44,255 nt of DNA from Bacteroidaceae bacterium (GCA_017631315.1 JAGBTN010000006.1:1-44255), one strand, 5' to 3'. Shown: positions 34,901 to 42,990, counted from the first letter of the stretch. Numbers and translations are program-made. Notes: generated from the sequence alone by a model not told the origin.

Positions 34901-35741
34901 TTTGACGCAGAACTATCGCAAGCAGAATGTGGTATTCGCATCTTCTCATGCCCACAAGGTGTCCGACAAGAGCAACCAGTCGATGCAGATGCTCTATATA
35001 TATAAATATGGTGTGACGTTGCCGGAGGGTGTGTCGGAGGTCAAGGTTGTTTCTTCCGACCACAAGAGTTTCCTTTTTGCTGCCAGCACTTCGGCCAGTC
35101 GGTGTGACGACGTGGAGGTGTTTACGCCTCTCACCACAGAGGTGGAGTACGACGAGTTGGGGGATGTGGATTGGATGGACGGCCGTCTTGTGCCGCGTTC
35201 CGTCAGTGCGTCGCATCAGAACGGCACCAACGAGGCAGCTGCCAAAGCGAATGACCAGGATGTGACCACCAAGTGGTGTGTGACGAACTCGCAGAGCCAT
35301 ACGCCTTATCTGCAATATGTGCTGAAGGATACTGCCGTTGTGGAGAGATGGATGGTGCTCGGCGCTGCACGCGAGAGTGGCGATTATGTGGCCAAATCCT
35401 TCAAACTTCAGTATCAGGCCGCAGACGGAACTTGGGTGGATGCCGATGTTGTCGAAAACAATCAGGTGAACAAGGTGGTCCGCACGTTGGAGAAACCCAT
35501 CACCACCTCTCGTGTACGTTTGCAGATGGTGCAGGGCGAAAGCAACGACTACACCACCCGCATCTACGAATTTGCTGTGTATGGTTATCTTAAAGGCGAT
35601 GACCCGACGGACATCGGCACTTCTATTCCTTCGGCAGACGAGCAGGACGGAGCCACCTACAATCTTGCCGGTCAGCGGACGGGAAACACTGCCCGACGCG
35701 GTATCTATATCCGCAACGGAAAGAAGGTTGTGGTGCCATAG
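31926..35741 (+). CDS. Secreted GH38 alpha-mannosidase with T9SS tail
   Basis: This 1271-residue protein has a signal peptide (about residues 1-24, ending CQAQ). The GH38 catalytic domain shows the zinc-binding NTHLDTQWNWD (His36, Asp38), the nucleophile Asp150 in LPDCFGFS, and a QQHHDGLPGTS zinc-binding histidine near 370. Central beta domains follow, as in retaining alpha-mannosidases. Residues near 1090-1220 resemble a discoidin (F5/8C) domain (VSASHQNGTNEAAAKANDQD then TTKWCVTN). The end is a T9SS tail (YNLAGQRTGNTARRGIYI then NGKKVVVP). It would trim alpha-mannose, for example from host or yeast glycans, outside the cell. The start could also be the ATG at 31935. No promoter is evident, so it may be transcribed from the GH43 gene across array C. 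Confidence 0.9.
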   Translation: MYSMNIRSITIAMVLGFTTLCQAQDEKTFFLISNTHLDTQWNWDVKTTITQYVKNTLVDNMALMDKYPDFHLNYEGAIKYMWMKEYYPTQFEQMKQYIQRGQWHVSGMSVDANDVMMSSAESILHSMLYANRFYQKEFGVRGGRDVMLPDCFGFSYALPSLMRHAGQKGFHTAKLAWGSAAYDKLPNFGVWQGVDGSKVYALYKPGAYDAHEEFNKDLTNDADIQNKIKANISESGLPIAVRYVGPRSDRGGALQDNAGKEGENTPYWLNYNAQKQDGAVKVRLTTPDDFFQYMEDHDKGQYKVWNTELPMKVHGVGSYTSWGALKLWNRKNELLADAAEKASSLAYWLGLRNYPSEQLRDAWVRMLWQQHHDGLPGTSILPANDYSYNESYIANRAFAQELSTSVGATAQEMDTQTEGTPIVVYNPLSHERTDIVEGSLYTGRFQSTVRVLDPDGNEVLSQVTGYDFPTRRLHFIFAATVPSLGYAVYEARVGEKSSLASDLTYTETGNNRRLSNGRYRVTVNANGDISNLYDEKNFRTFINSAVRQQLIYDHEDTWPAWEISYTDVCRTPSSYVSKAVEMELVEDGPLRKSLRIKRQQEGSTFVQYVRMNALNDRVECVNEVDWQTHERMLKVNFPFAFSNANNTYDISLGTIQRGIRSSDEYEVCGHQWADHSTTTNRYGVSILSDCKYGWDKPSATSLRLTLLHTPSCKNYSHQANMDIGPNRFTYALLPHEGGWSEQTQMQAGQLNQPLVAFVSDRHAGSLGRRVAFASLDTDKVSIKAVKKAEDTDEIIVRVYEWAGVDQQDVTLSFPVPVVSAREVNGIEEALGEARLVDGKVVFNINRYQPKTFAIRLQQPANEASGDKLVDEQWQAVPLAYTIDMMSPDNARGNALSSYTYAYPAELIPDTLMADGVGFVMGPRQNSAKNVLRLSLEQTLSFDRKPGYDKLYLLMASPTASGATVTVTAGDQTVELSVPYFSGRIAEPPSCTSLTQNYRKQNVVFASSHAHKVSDKSNQSMQMLYIYKYGVTLPEGVSEVKVVSSDHKSFLFAASTSASRCDDVEVFTPLTTEVEYDELGDVDWMDGRLVPRSVSASHQNGTNEAAAKANDQDVTTKWCVTNSQSHTPYLQYVLKDTAVVERWMVLGAARESGDYVAKSFKLQYQAADGTWVDADVVENNQVNKVVRTLEKPITTSRVRLQMVQGESNDYTTRIYEFAVYGYLKGDDPTDIGTSIPSADEQDGATYNLAGQRTGNTARRGIYIRNGKKVVVP

Positions 35742-35745
35742 AAAA

Positions 35746-35825
35746 ACAGGTTAAGCATTATTCGAATAATCCTTAACCATTCCGCCTCGAAAGGTTAACC
35801 TTTCCGGCAATAATGCTTAACCATT
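35746..35825. repeat. 22-bp-phased palindrome array D
   Basis: Four TTAA-centred sites lie at 35752.5 (AGGTTAAGC), 35774.5 (TCCTTAACC), 35796.5 (AAAGGTTAACCTTT, perfect 14-bp palindrome) and 35818.5 (TGCTTAACC), exactly 22 bp apart. Linkers are ATTCGAAT, CCGCCTCG and CCGGCAAT. It begins 5 bases after the GH38 stop and ends just before a terminator, between convergent genes. Confidence 0.85.
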
Positions 35826-35856
35826 TTTGGGGACTTCCCCATAGAGGTAAAGAAAA

Positions 35857-35899
35857 CACCTCCCTGTCTCTGTCGAACGGAGTCGGGGAGGTGCTTTTT
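35857..35899 (+). terminator. Bidirectional rho-independent terminator
   Basis: CACCTCCC (35857-35864) pairs with GGGAGGTG (35886-35893), with a smaller CTC/GAG stem inside, followed by CTTTTT on the plus strand and preceded by AAAGAAAA, which gives TTTTCTTT on the minus strand. It separates the convergent GH38 and flavodiiron genes and probably serves both. Confidence 0.8.
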
Positions 35900-35925
35900 G
35901 TGGGTTAAGGTCTGTGGCCTTCTGC

Positions 35926-37134
35926 CTATTGCTGGAGCATGCTTTCGGCCAGTTTTTCGAGTTGGATTTCGTCTTCGGGCTTCATGCGCGAGCGAATGGT
36001 TACCATCGGTTCCACTATCTGGCAATCCTTCATCTCTTCTATCATCTTTCGCATGACGTTGCCCGCACAAGGTGCCCAACTGCCGTTTTCCACTATGCCA
36101 AACCTGCGTTTCTGGAAATTCTTTATCTGCAGGTGGTGCAGGAAGTCGTGCATGACGGGGAATACGCCACCGTCGTAACTGGCAGCAGCAACCACGATGT
36201 TGGGGTAGCGGAAGGCATCTTCTATGACTTCTGCCATATCGTCGCGGCTCAAATCGCTCACCACAACCTTCTTCGCACCCTTTTGGCGGAGCACTTCCCC
36301 GAGGCGTTCTGCCGCTGCAGCCGTTCCGCCATGGATGCTGGCGTATGCCACAAGCACACCTTCGCTTTCGGGCTCATAGCGACTCCAAATGTCGTAGAGC
36401 CTTATGGCCTCGGCCATTGCCTCACCTTCGAGCACGGGACCATGCAGCGGGCAAATGGTCTGTATGTCAAGGCCGGCAGCCTTCTTCAGCACATTCTGCA
36501 CCTGAACACCATACTTGCCGCAGATGTTGAAGTAGTAACGGCGTGCCTCGCAAGCCCAATCGTCCGTCTCGTTCACCAACGCACCGAACTTGCCGAAGCC
36601 GTCGGCAGCAAAGAGAACCTTCTCCTTGCTCTCGTACGACATGATAACCTCAGGCCAGTGAACCATGGGAGCAGCAATGAAGTGAAGCACGTGGCTGCCC
36701 AAAGAAAGCGTATCGCCCTCCTTGACCGTGATGACACGGCCGTCGAAAGAGAAATCTACGAAGAAGTTGGGCAACATCTTCAACGCCTGTGCACTGCACA
36801 CAAGCTTCATGTCCGGATACATTTCCAAAGCCTCGGCAATAAGCGAAGCGTGGTCGGGCTCCATGTGATGCGTTACCAGATAGTCCGGCTGACGGCCCGC
36901 AAGAGCATCCGCCAAGTTCGCCTTCCACTCCTCCCCCTTGCGGCGGTCGGCAGTGTCCATAATGGCAATCTTTTCGTCCTCAATAAGATAAGAGTTATAA
37001 CTCATACCTTCAGGCACCACATATTGGCTCTCGAAGAGGTCGATGTCAAGGTCGTCGACACCAATGTATTTGATAGACCCCCAAGCCCCCTTTAGGGGGA
37101 TGTCTTGAGCGGTAGTAAAGTTTTCTTCTATCAT
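35926..37134 (-). CDS. Flavodiiron protein (A-type flavoprotein)
   Basis: This 402-residue cytoplasmic protein has a metallo-beta-lactamase-like di-iron domain (about residues 22-265) and a flavodoxin domain (about 268-400). The iron ligands H90-x-E92-x-D94-H95 are visible in THHMEPDHA, with further histidines in APMVHWPEV and CPLHGPV. The FMN loop is YASIHGGTAAAAE. It reduces oxygen to water or NO to N2O, protecting an anaerobe from traces of oxygen or nitrosative stress. Residues 12-20 (IPLKGAWGS) are encoded by a copy of a 27-bp repeat and are an unusual N-terminal extension; conserved sequence starts around KYIGVDD. It is the last gene of the topA-aroK-speA run, 56 bases after speA. Confidence 0.93.
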   Translation of the reverse strand: MIEENFTTAQDIPLKGAWGSIKYIGVDDLDIDLFESQYVVPEGMSYNSYLIEDEKIAIMDTADRRKGEEWKANLADALAGRQPDYLVTHHMEPDHASLIAEALEMYPDMKLVCSAQALKMLPNFFVDFSFDGRVITVKEGDTLSLGSHVLHFIAAPMVHWPEVIMSYESKEKVLFAADGFGKFGALVNETDDWACEARRYYFNICGKYGVQVQNVLKKAAGLDIQTICPLHGPVLEGEAMAEAIRLYDIWSRYEPESEGVLVAYASIHGGTAAAAERLGEVLRQKGAKKVVVSDLSRDDMAEVIEDAFRYPNIVVAAASYDGGVFPVMHDFLHHLQIKNFQKRRFGIVENGSWAPCAGNVMRKMIEEMKDCQIVEPMVTIRSRMKPEDEIQLEKLAESMLQQ

Positions 37135-37193
37135 TATATATTATTTATATTTTAAGCATCTTTCATTCCCCCTAAAGGCAGTTAGGGGGTCTA
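37074..37193. repeat. Inverted pair of 27-bp CCCCC-rich repeats across the speA/flavodiiron gap
   Basis: The left copy (37074-37100) begins TAGACCCCC and ends CCTTTAGGGGGA. The right copy (37167-37193) is its reverse complement at 23 of 27 positions. The left copy lies inside the flavodiiron coding sequence, and the right copy supplies the speA stop codon (TAG). The pair could form a long hairpin with a loop of 66 bases that contains the flavodiiron start codon. Confidence 0.75.
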
Positions 37194-39083
37194 CTCGAGG
37201 TAAGTATATCCGTAGAGACCGGCACGATAGTTGCTGATGAACTCCTTGCCTTCGTTGGGCGTAATCTTGCCGTCCTTGATGGCCTTGCTCACCCAAATCT
37301 CCAGGCGACGAACAAGCTTCTTCGGGTCGTACTGCACATATTCCAGCACATCGGCAACCGTCTCGCCGTCGATAACCTGCTCAATCGTGTAGTTCTCCTT
37401 GTCCACACTGATGTGCACGGCGTTCGTGTCGCCGAAAAGATTATGCATGTTGCCAAGAATCTCCTGGTAGGCACCTACAAGAAAGACACCAATATAGTAG
37501 TGCTCACCATGGCGAACCGGATGCAAAGGAATGTAGTTCGTTTGCTGGCCACCATTGACATAAGCCGAAATCTTACCGTCGCTGTCGCAGGTGATGTCTT
37601 GCAAGGTGGCACTGCGGGTGGGGTGCTCTTCCAGACGAGCAATAGGCATGATGGGGAAAAGCTGGTCGATACCCCACGAGTCTGGCATGCTTTGGAAGAG
37701 CGAGAAGTTGCAGAAGTACTTGTCCGCCATCTGCTTGTCGAGGTTGCGAAGCTCGTCGGGAACATGCTTCTGGTGGTGCGCCAGTTCTGCCACCTCGTGG
37801 CTGATAGCCCAATACAGAGACTCAATCTGTGCCCTTGTCTTGAGGTCGATAATGCCATGGCGGAAGAGGTCGAGCGCCTCCTCACGGATGTCTTCGGCAT
37901 CATGCCAGTCCTCAAGAAGAGAACGCTGTGAGAGTTTGTCCCATATCTCAGTCAAATCATGCACAAGTTTATGGTCTTCGGGGCCGGGAACAAAGTCCTC
38001 CGGCATTTGAGGCGCCGAGACACTTTCCAAGACATCTATGATGAGGACACTGTGATGTGCCGTCAGCGAGCGGCCGCCCTCTGTGATAAGATTGGGATGA
38101 GGTATTTCATTCTTGTCGGCAGCCTCTACGAAAGTATAGACACAGTCGTTGACATATTCCTGAATGCTGTAGTTCACGCTGCTTTCACTATTGCTGCTTC
38201 GTGTGCCGTCATAGTCGACTCCCAGTCCGCCACCGCAATCCACAAACTCGATGTCAAAGCCCATGGCATGAAGTTGTACGTAGTACTGGGCAGCTTCGCG
38301 AAGGGCAGTGCTGATGCGACGTATCTTATTGATTTGACTGCCAATGTGGAAATGTATAAGACGCAAACAGTCGCGTAATCCAAGTTCATCAAGCATCTGC
38401 AAAGCCATCAACAGCTCGGACGAGTTGAGGCCAAACTTGGAGGCGTCACCACCGCTCTCACTCCACTTGCCGCTGCCGTTGCTGGCAAGCTTGATGCGTA
38501 TGCCAAGATTGGGGTGTACACCAAGCTTCTTTGCCGTTTCTGCAATAATAGCCAACTCGGGCAGCTTTTCGATAACGAGGAAGACACGTTTCCCCATCTT
38601 CTGTGCCAGCAAGGCAAGTTCGATGAAGTTCTGGTCTTTGTGGCCATTACAGATGATGAGGCTGTCGCTATCCATGTTCGTGGCAAGCACAGCATGAAGT
38701 TCGGGCTTTGAACCGGCTTCGAGGCCAAGATTATAGCGTTTGCCGTGGCTGATGATTTCTTCCACGACGGGACGCATTTGGTTGACCTTGATAGGGAAGA
38801 TGATGAAGTGTTCGCCTTTGTAGTTATACTCCTTTGTCGCTTTGCGGAAGCACTCGTCTGTCTTTTCGATGCGATTGTCCAAAATATCGGGAAAGCGAAG
38901 CAGTACGGGAGCCGTTACGTGTCGTGTTGCAAGTTGGTCGACGACTTCTTTGAGGTCAACCTGCACGCTGTTCTTTTTAGGCGTGACATAGACATGTCCC
39001 TTTTCGTTGATGCCAAAGTAATTGACTCCCCAGCCTTTGATGTTGTAGAGCTCTTCGGAGTCTTCAATGCGCCATTTCTTCAT
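37191..39083 (-). CDS. speA: Biosynthetic arginine decarboxylase
   Basis: This 630-residue PLP enzyme converts arginine to agmatine for polyamine synthesis. The PLP lysine is Lys99 in IIFPIKVNQMRPV. Other family blocks include GLEAGSKPELHAVLA, the LIICNGHKDQNFI region, LGIRIKLASNGSGKW, LIHFHIGSQI, VDCGGGLGVDYDGT and PNLITEGGRS. The length of about 630 residues matches bacterial SpeA. It starts 32 bases after aroK and is followed after 56 bases by the flavodiiron gene. The stop codon lies in a 27-bp repeat copy, so the final residues YTYLE may have been set by repeat insertion. Confidence 0.97.
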   Translation of the reverse strand: MKKWRIEDSEELYNIKGWGVNYFGINEKGHVYVTPKKNSVQVDLKEVVDQLATRHVTAPVLLRFPDILDNRIEKTDECFRKATKEYNYKGEHFIIFPIKVNQMRPVVEEIISHGKRYNLGLEAGSKPELHAVLATNMDSDSLIICNGHKDQNFIELALLAQKMGKRVFLVIEKLPELAIIAETAKKLGVHPNLGIRIKLASNGSGKWSESGGDASKFGLNSSELLMALQMLDELGLRDCLRLIHFHIGSQINKIRRISTALREAAQYYVQLHAMGFDIEFVDCGGGLGVDYDGTRSSNSESSVNYSIQEYVNDCVYTFVEAADKNEIPHPNLITEGGRSLTAHHSVLIIDVLESVSAPQMPEDFVPGPEDHKLVHDLTEIWDKLSQRSLLEDWHDAEDIREEALDLFRHGIIDLKTRAQIESLYWAISHEVAELAHHQKHVPDELRNLDKQMADKYFCNFSLFQSMPDSWGIDQLFPIMPIARLEEHPTRSATLQDITCDSDGKISAYVNGGQQTNYIPLHPVRHGEHYYIGVFLVGAYQEILGNMHNLFGDTNAVHISVDKENYTIEQVIDGETVADVLEYVQYDPKKLVRRLEIWVSKAIKDGKITPNEGKEFISNYRAGLYGYTYLE

Positions 39084-39115
39084 CTTTTGTTCAATTCAGA
39101 ATTATCAATTCGTTA

Positions 39116-39643
39116 TTACAGTTCCAGTTCTTTGCGGATTAGCTGAACGCTGGTTTGCAGTTTGTCGTAGTTGTCGAGCAGGGTTACATCGACGATGTGC
39201 TTTGCCTGCATATAGAAGTGTTCTCGTTGCGAGAGTGATGTTCGGATGTATTCGAGCAGTTCTTCCGGGCTTTTGCCTTTGATGAGCGGACGTTCTACTC
39301 TGCCCATCTGAAGGTGTTGTGCAAGGACTTCCGGTGTTGCTTTCAGATAGACACTTTCGCTTACGCTTCGAATGTATTCCATGTTGTCGAAGAAGCATGG
39401 AGTACCGCCTCCACAACTCAGTACGATGTCCTCGAATTCTGCTGCCTCGTGGAGCATGTTGCGCTCCAACTCGCGGAATCCGTCTTCGCCTCTTTCTGCA
39501 AAGAGTTGTGCTACGGAACGATGGTAACGCATCTCAATGTACCAGTCGAGGTCGTAGAAGGTGCGTCCGAGTGCAAGCGCGAGTTGTCTGCCGACAGTTG
39601 TCTTGCCCGAACCCATGTAGCCAATCAGGACAATACTTTTCAT
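39116..39643 (-). CDS. aroK: Shikimate kinase
   Basis: This 175-residue cytoplasmic kinase phosphorylates shikimate at the 3-OH in the aromatic amino acid pathway. The Walker A motif is GYMGSGKT (residues 8-15), followed by the shikimate-binding DLDWYIE and FRELERNML, the SCGGGTP loop, and the lid GRVERPLIKG. The start at 39643 overlaps the stop of topA by four bases in an ATGA arrangement, which suggests translational coupling; longer in-frame starts lie within topA and are rejected. It is followed by speA after 32 bases. Confidence 0.95.
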   Translation of the reverse strand: MKSIVLIGYMGSGKTTVGRQLALALGRTFYDLDWYIEMRYHRSVAQLFAERGEDGFRELERNMLHEAAEFEDIVLSCGGGTPCFFDNMEYIRSVSESVYLKATPEVLAQHLQMGRVERPLIKGKSPEELLEYIRTSLSQREHFYMQAKHIVDVTLLDNYDKLQTSVQLIRKELEL

Positions 39644-41982
39644 TTGCGCGTGAAGCGTCGTTTTGTTGTGTTTGTTGTCTTGTCGCTTTGTTCGTTTACG
39701 ATTTGCATGCACTCTTCGTAGGACAGTTCTTTTGCTTTCTCGTGCAATGCTTTAGGCAGACGATAGTTGTTTCCTTTGTATGCGATGTATGGTCCGTAGC
39801 GTCCGTTCAGTACTTCCATTTCTGCATCTTCGCTGAAGGTTTTGAGGTGTCGTTCGGACTCTTCCACATGTTTGCGATGCATCATGATGACGGCTTGCTC
39901 GAAGGTTATCTCCATGGGGTCTGTGCCTTTCGGGATGGAGACGTATGAGCCTTTGTGTGCGATGTACGGGCCGTACTTGCCTGCTCCGATGGTGATTGGT
40001 TCGCCTTCGTACATGCCGAGTTTTCGTGGCAAACGGAAGAGTTCGAGGGCTTCGGCGAGTGTAATGGTTTCGAGTTTCTGGCCTGCTGCAAGTTGTGCGA
40101 AGCGTGGCTTTTGTTTGACGTCAGTGCTTCCTAACTGTGCTACGGGGCCAAAACGACCTATCTTTACGGTGACGGGTGCTCCTGTGGCGGGGTCGTTGCC
40201 AAGCAGTCGTTCGCCAACCTTGTGTTCGGTGTGTGTGTTGATAGACTTCTCCACTTGTGGTTCGAAGTCTTCATAGAATTCTTTTACGATGCCTTCCCAC
40301 GAGATTTTTCCTTCGGCTATTTCGTCGAACTTCTTTTCTATGTCGGCAGTGAAGTTGTAGTCCATGATTTCGGGGAAGTTCTCCTTGAGGAAGTCGTTGA
40401 CAACGATGCCTGTGTCTGTGGGGAGGAGTTTGCCTCTCTCTTGTCCGACGATGGTGCTATGTGACTCTTCGGCGATTTCGTTTCCGGCGAGTGTGATGGT
40501 ACGGTAGTTGCGTTCTTGTCCTGGTTTGTCGCCTTTCTCAACGTATTCGCGTTGTTGGATGGTGGTTATGGTGGTGGCATAGGTGCTTGGACGTCCGATG
40601 CCGAGTTCTTCGAGCTTGCGTACAAGGCTTGCTTCGTTGTAGCGGATGGGGCGTTGCGAGAAGCGTTGTGTGGCAATGATTTGTTCGCGGTCGAGACTGT
40701 CGCCGAGTTTCATGACGGGCAGTGTGCTGAGGTTTTCGTTGTCGCCGTCTCCTTCGGAATAGTTGTCGGTGTGCGTGTCGTTGTAAACGCGCAGGAAACC
40801 GTCGAACTTTATGATTTCTCCGTCGGCCTGGAAGGTTTCTTCTTTGCCGTCGATGCTGATGACGACTTGGGTGCGTTCCATTTCTGCGTCGGCTATCTGG
40901 CTGGCGATGGTGCGTTTCCAGATGAGGTCGTAGAGGCGTCGTTCTTGCTGGTTGCCTTCTATCTGCTGTTGGTCCATGTAGGTGGGTCGGATGGCTTCGT
41001 GTGCTTCCTGTGCGCCTTTCGAACTGGTGTGGTATTGTCGTGTCTTGACGTATTCTTTGCCCATCTGTTCTGTGATGACGCTTTTGCTTGCAGCGAGGCA
41101 GAGTTTGCTGAGGTTGACGCTGTCCGTACGCATGTATGTGATGCGTCCGCTTTCATAGAGGTGCTGTGCCACCATCATGGTTTGTGCCACGGTGAAGCCA
41201 AGTTTGTGTGCTGCTTCCTGCTGGAGTGTGCTGGTGGTGAAGGGAGGTGGTGGTGTGCGTTTGACGGGTTTGGTTGTGATGTCCTGCACCGTGAAACGGC
41301 TTTCCTTGCAACTCTCCAGGAAGGCTTTCGCCTCTTCTTCTGTCGAGAAGCGGCGACTCAGTTCGGCTTTTACTTCGCTGCCTTCGTTGTTGCGGAAGAT
41401 GGCAGTGATGCGGTAGTTTTCTTCTTGGCGGAAGTTTTGTATCTCGCGTTCACGTTCTACGATGAGGCGAACGGCAACGCTCTGCACGCGACCGGCCGAG
41501 AGACTGGGTTTCACTTTTCGCCAAAGCACAGGGCTGAGTTTGAAGCCAACGATGCGGTCGAGTACTCGACGTGCCTGTTGTGCGTTTACCAGGTTGAGGT
41601 CTATTTGCCGAGGGTGTTCTATGGCGTCCAGGATGGCAGACTTCGTGATTTCGTGGAAGACGATGCGACGTGTCTTTTCCGGTTTCAGGCCGAGCACTTC
41701 GTAGAGGTGCCAGCTGATGGCTTCTCCTTCGCGGTCTTCATCGGATGCGAGCCACACGGTGTGTGCCTCTTCTGCTTGGCTCTTCAGTTGTGCCACGACC
41801 TTTACTTTGTCGGCGGGAACTTCGTATTGTGGTTCGAAGGTCTTCTCGTCAACGCTGAACGATTTCTTTTTCAAGTCGCGTATGTGTCCGTAACTTGACA
41901 GGACTTTGTATTTGTCACCCAGGAATTTCTCGATGGTTTTTGCCTTTGCAGGGCTCTCCACGATTACAAGATTCTCCTTCAT
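39640..41982 (-). CDS. topA: DNA topoisomerase I
   Basis: This 780-residue type IA topoisomerase relaxes negative supercoils. The TOPRIM domain has Glu9 in VIVESPAKAKTI and the DEDREGE motif (residues 81-87). The active-site Tyr283 lies in GRITYMRTDS. The C-terminus has Toprim C-terminal repeats (GRFGPVAQLG, GKYGPYIAHKG, GRYGPYIAYKG) in place of zinc fingers, as in other Bacteroidetes enzymes, and a basic tail KRRFTRK. I chose the ATG at 41982, since a -7 box at 42013-42020 excludes the ATG at 42015. It is the first gene of the topA-aroK-speA-flavodiiron run. Confidence 0.97.
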   Translation of the reverse strand: MKENLVIVESPAKAKTIEKFLGDKYKVLSSYGHIRDLKKKSFSVDEKTFEPQYEVPADKVKVVAQLKSQAEEAHTVWLASDEDREGEAISWHLYEVLGLKPEKTRRIVFHEITKSAILDAIEHPRQIDLNLVNAQQARRVLDRIVGFKLSPVLWRKVKPSLSAGRVQSVAVRLIVEREREIQNFRQEENYRITAIFRNNEGSEVKAELSRRFSTEEEAKAFLESCKESRFTVQDITTKPVKRTPPPPFTTSTLQQEAAHKLGFTVAQTMMVAQHLYESGRITYMRTDSVNLSKLCLAASKSVITEQMGKEYVKTRQYHTSSKGAQEAHEAIRPTYMDQQQIEGNQQERRLYDLIWKRTIASQIADAEMERTQVVISIDGKEETFQADGEIIKFDGFLRVYNDTHTDNYSEGDGDNENLSTLPVMKLGDSLDREQIIATQRFSQRPIRYNEASLVRKLEELGIGRPSTYATTITTIQQREYVEKGDKPGQERNYRTITLAGNEIAEESHSTIVGQERGKLLPTDTGIVVNDFLKENFPEIMDYNFTADIEKKFDEIAEGKISWEGIVKEFYEDFEPQVEKSINTHTEHKVGERLLGNDPATGAPVTVKIGRFGPVAQLGSTDVKQKPRFAQLAAGQKLETITLAEALELFRLPRKLGMYEGEPITIGAGKYGPYIAHKGSYVSIPKGTDPMEITFEQAVIMMHRKHVEESERHLKTFSEDAEMEVLNGRYGPYIAYKGNNYRLPKALHEKAKELSYEECMQIVNEQSDKTTNTTKRRFTRK

Positions 41983-42012
41983 TGTCGATTCTGTGTTTTT
42001 TGATTTTGGGCG

Positions 42013-42020
42013 CAAAGATA
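42013..42020 (-). promoter_or_regulatory. -7 box of topA
   Basis: TATCTTTG on the minus strand lies 30 bases before the ATG at 41982. The usual -33 TTTG is not at the right distance; the nearest TTTG is only about 11 bases upstream. The box decides the topA start codon. Confidence 0.6.
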
Positions 42021-42328
42021 AGCATTTTTTCCAAACTACACATTATTTATATGCAAAAATCAGTCCTTTGCTAAAACTTCTCCTCCTTGCTGCCTTCTTT
42101 ACTCCTTCTTTTTATATGTGCGCCATGCAGACGCACGCGAGGCACTTTCTCTCCGAGAAAAGGTCGATAATACGAATCTATTTCGGCAATGCCAGGGGCA
42201 GAAAGCGAATGGATATAGTCGAACGTTATGGAACATGCAAATGTCATTCCATCATAACCTGGAATTCAAAAAGAGCAGAAAGAAGAAAAAAAACGATTTG
42301 GAGTAATCGGAATTCAATCAAAAAGTTA
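42021..42328. other. Intergenic stretch between divergent topA and the cohesin-like gene
   Basis: No gene is supported here. A plus-strand open frame (41906-42370) overlaps the start of topA and shows no recognisable family, so it is not called. The stretch changes from AT-rich near topA to mixed composition at 42110-42280. Apart from the short inverted segment TTTCTCTCCGAGAAA near 42150, I see no structure in it. Confidence 0.5.
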
Positions 42329-42336
42329 TATCTTTG
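42329..42336 (+). promoter_or_regulatory. -7 box of the cohesin-like gene
   Basis: TATCTTTG lies 30 bases before the ATG at 42367. TTTG at 42297-42300 is 28 bases upstream, too far for a normal -33 element. The box rules out the in-frame TTG at 42334 as a start. Confidence 0.55.
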
Positions 42337-42366
42337 CAAGGCAAAGTATGTAAACAGGAAACCACT

Positions 42367-42990
42367 ATGAAGAAGATACACCTCCTTGTTCTTGCACTTT
42401 TTGCCTGCATCGCAGGTTGGGCGGAGGACAACAACAAGTTTTATTTCACCGATGCTGTCATCAAGCCTGGCGAAACGGCAAACATCGAACTCTGCATGAG
42501 AAACGAAGCCACAGACCTCTCTTGCCTCGAAGCAGAGATACAACTGCCCGAAGGACTCTCTGTCGTTAAGGATGCAGAAGGGAATCCCCAGGCAACACTC
42601 TATCGCAATCGCATAGCAGATCACGAAATTCTTGCCAATGTCCTTGCAGACGGCAAATTGAAACTCCTTGTCAGCTCCGTAAGCGGTCAGGCGTTAGACA
42701 ACGTCGAAGGCCCGCTGCTCAGTTTTTGTGTTCGGGCAGACGATACCGCTCCTGTAGGAGAATGTGCAGTGGAGACCGTAGGCGAATCGTTGCTCGTAAA
42801 TGCCAGCGCAGAAGCCTTCTATAGTGTTGGTGTAAAGGGCATTGTGCAGATAACCGATGATGCAACATCCATCGAAAGCCTTCAGGAGCAAAGTCGAAAC
42901 GGCCTTATTTACAACACCTCTGGCCAGCGCCTGAACAAGAAGCAGAAGGGCATCAACATCATCAACGGCAGAAAAGAACTCCACAAGTAG
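42367..42990 (+). CDS. Small cohesin-like secreted protein with T9SS tail
   Basis: This 208-residue protein has a signal peptide (about residues 1-19, ending AGWA). Residues 22-155 have the layout of a cohesin-like beta-sandwich: FYFTDAVIKPGETANIELCM at the start, then LEAEIQLPEGLSVV and KLKLLVSSVSG, and FCVRADDTAPVGE. The C-terminus is a T9SS sorting tail (LIYNTSGQRLNKKQKGINII then NGRKELHK). It is thus likely exported to the surface, but with no dockerin partner visible here, its binding target is unknown. The start at 42367 follows the promoter and gives the signal peptide. Palindrome array E follows its stop codon. Confidence 0.8.
   Translation: MKKIHLLVLALFACIAGWAEDNNKFYFTDAVIKPGETANIELCMRNEATDLSCLEAEIQLPEGLSVVKDAEGNPQATLYRNRIADHEILANVLADGKLKLLVSSVSGQALDNVEGPLLSFCVRADDTAPVGECAVETVGESLLVNASAEAFYSVGVKGIVQITDDATSIESLQEQSRNGLIYNTSGQRLNKKQKGINIINGRKELHK

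Noticed and set aside
37074-37193. Rho-independent terminator between speA and the flavodiiron gene
   Set aside because: The inverted pair is long, but it is not followed by a T run on the minus strand, and one arm lies inside the downstream coding sequence.
40516-41898. Long plus-strand open frame opposite topA
   Set aside because: It is low-complexity, rich in Phe, Cys and Val, and arises from the antisense of topA codon usage; topA is certain on the other strand.
41906-42370. Plus-strand open frame across the topA start
   Set aside because: It overlaps the start of topA and the promoters and has no recognisable sequence.
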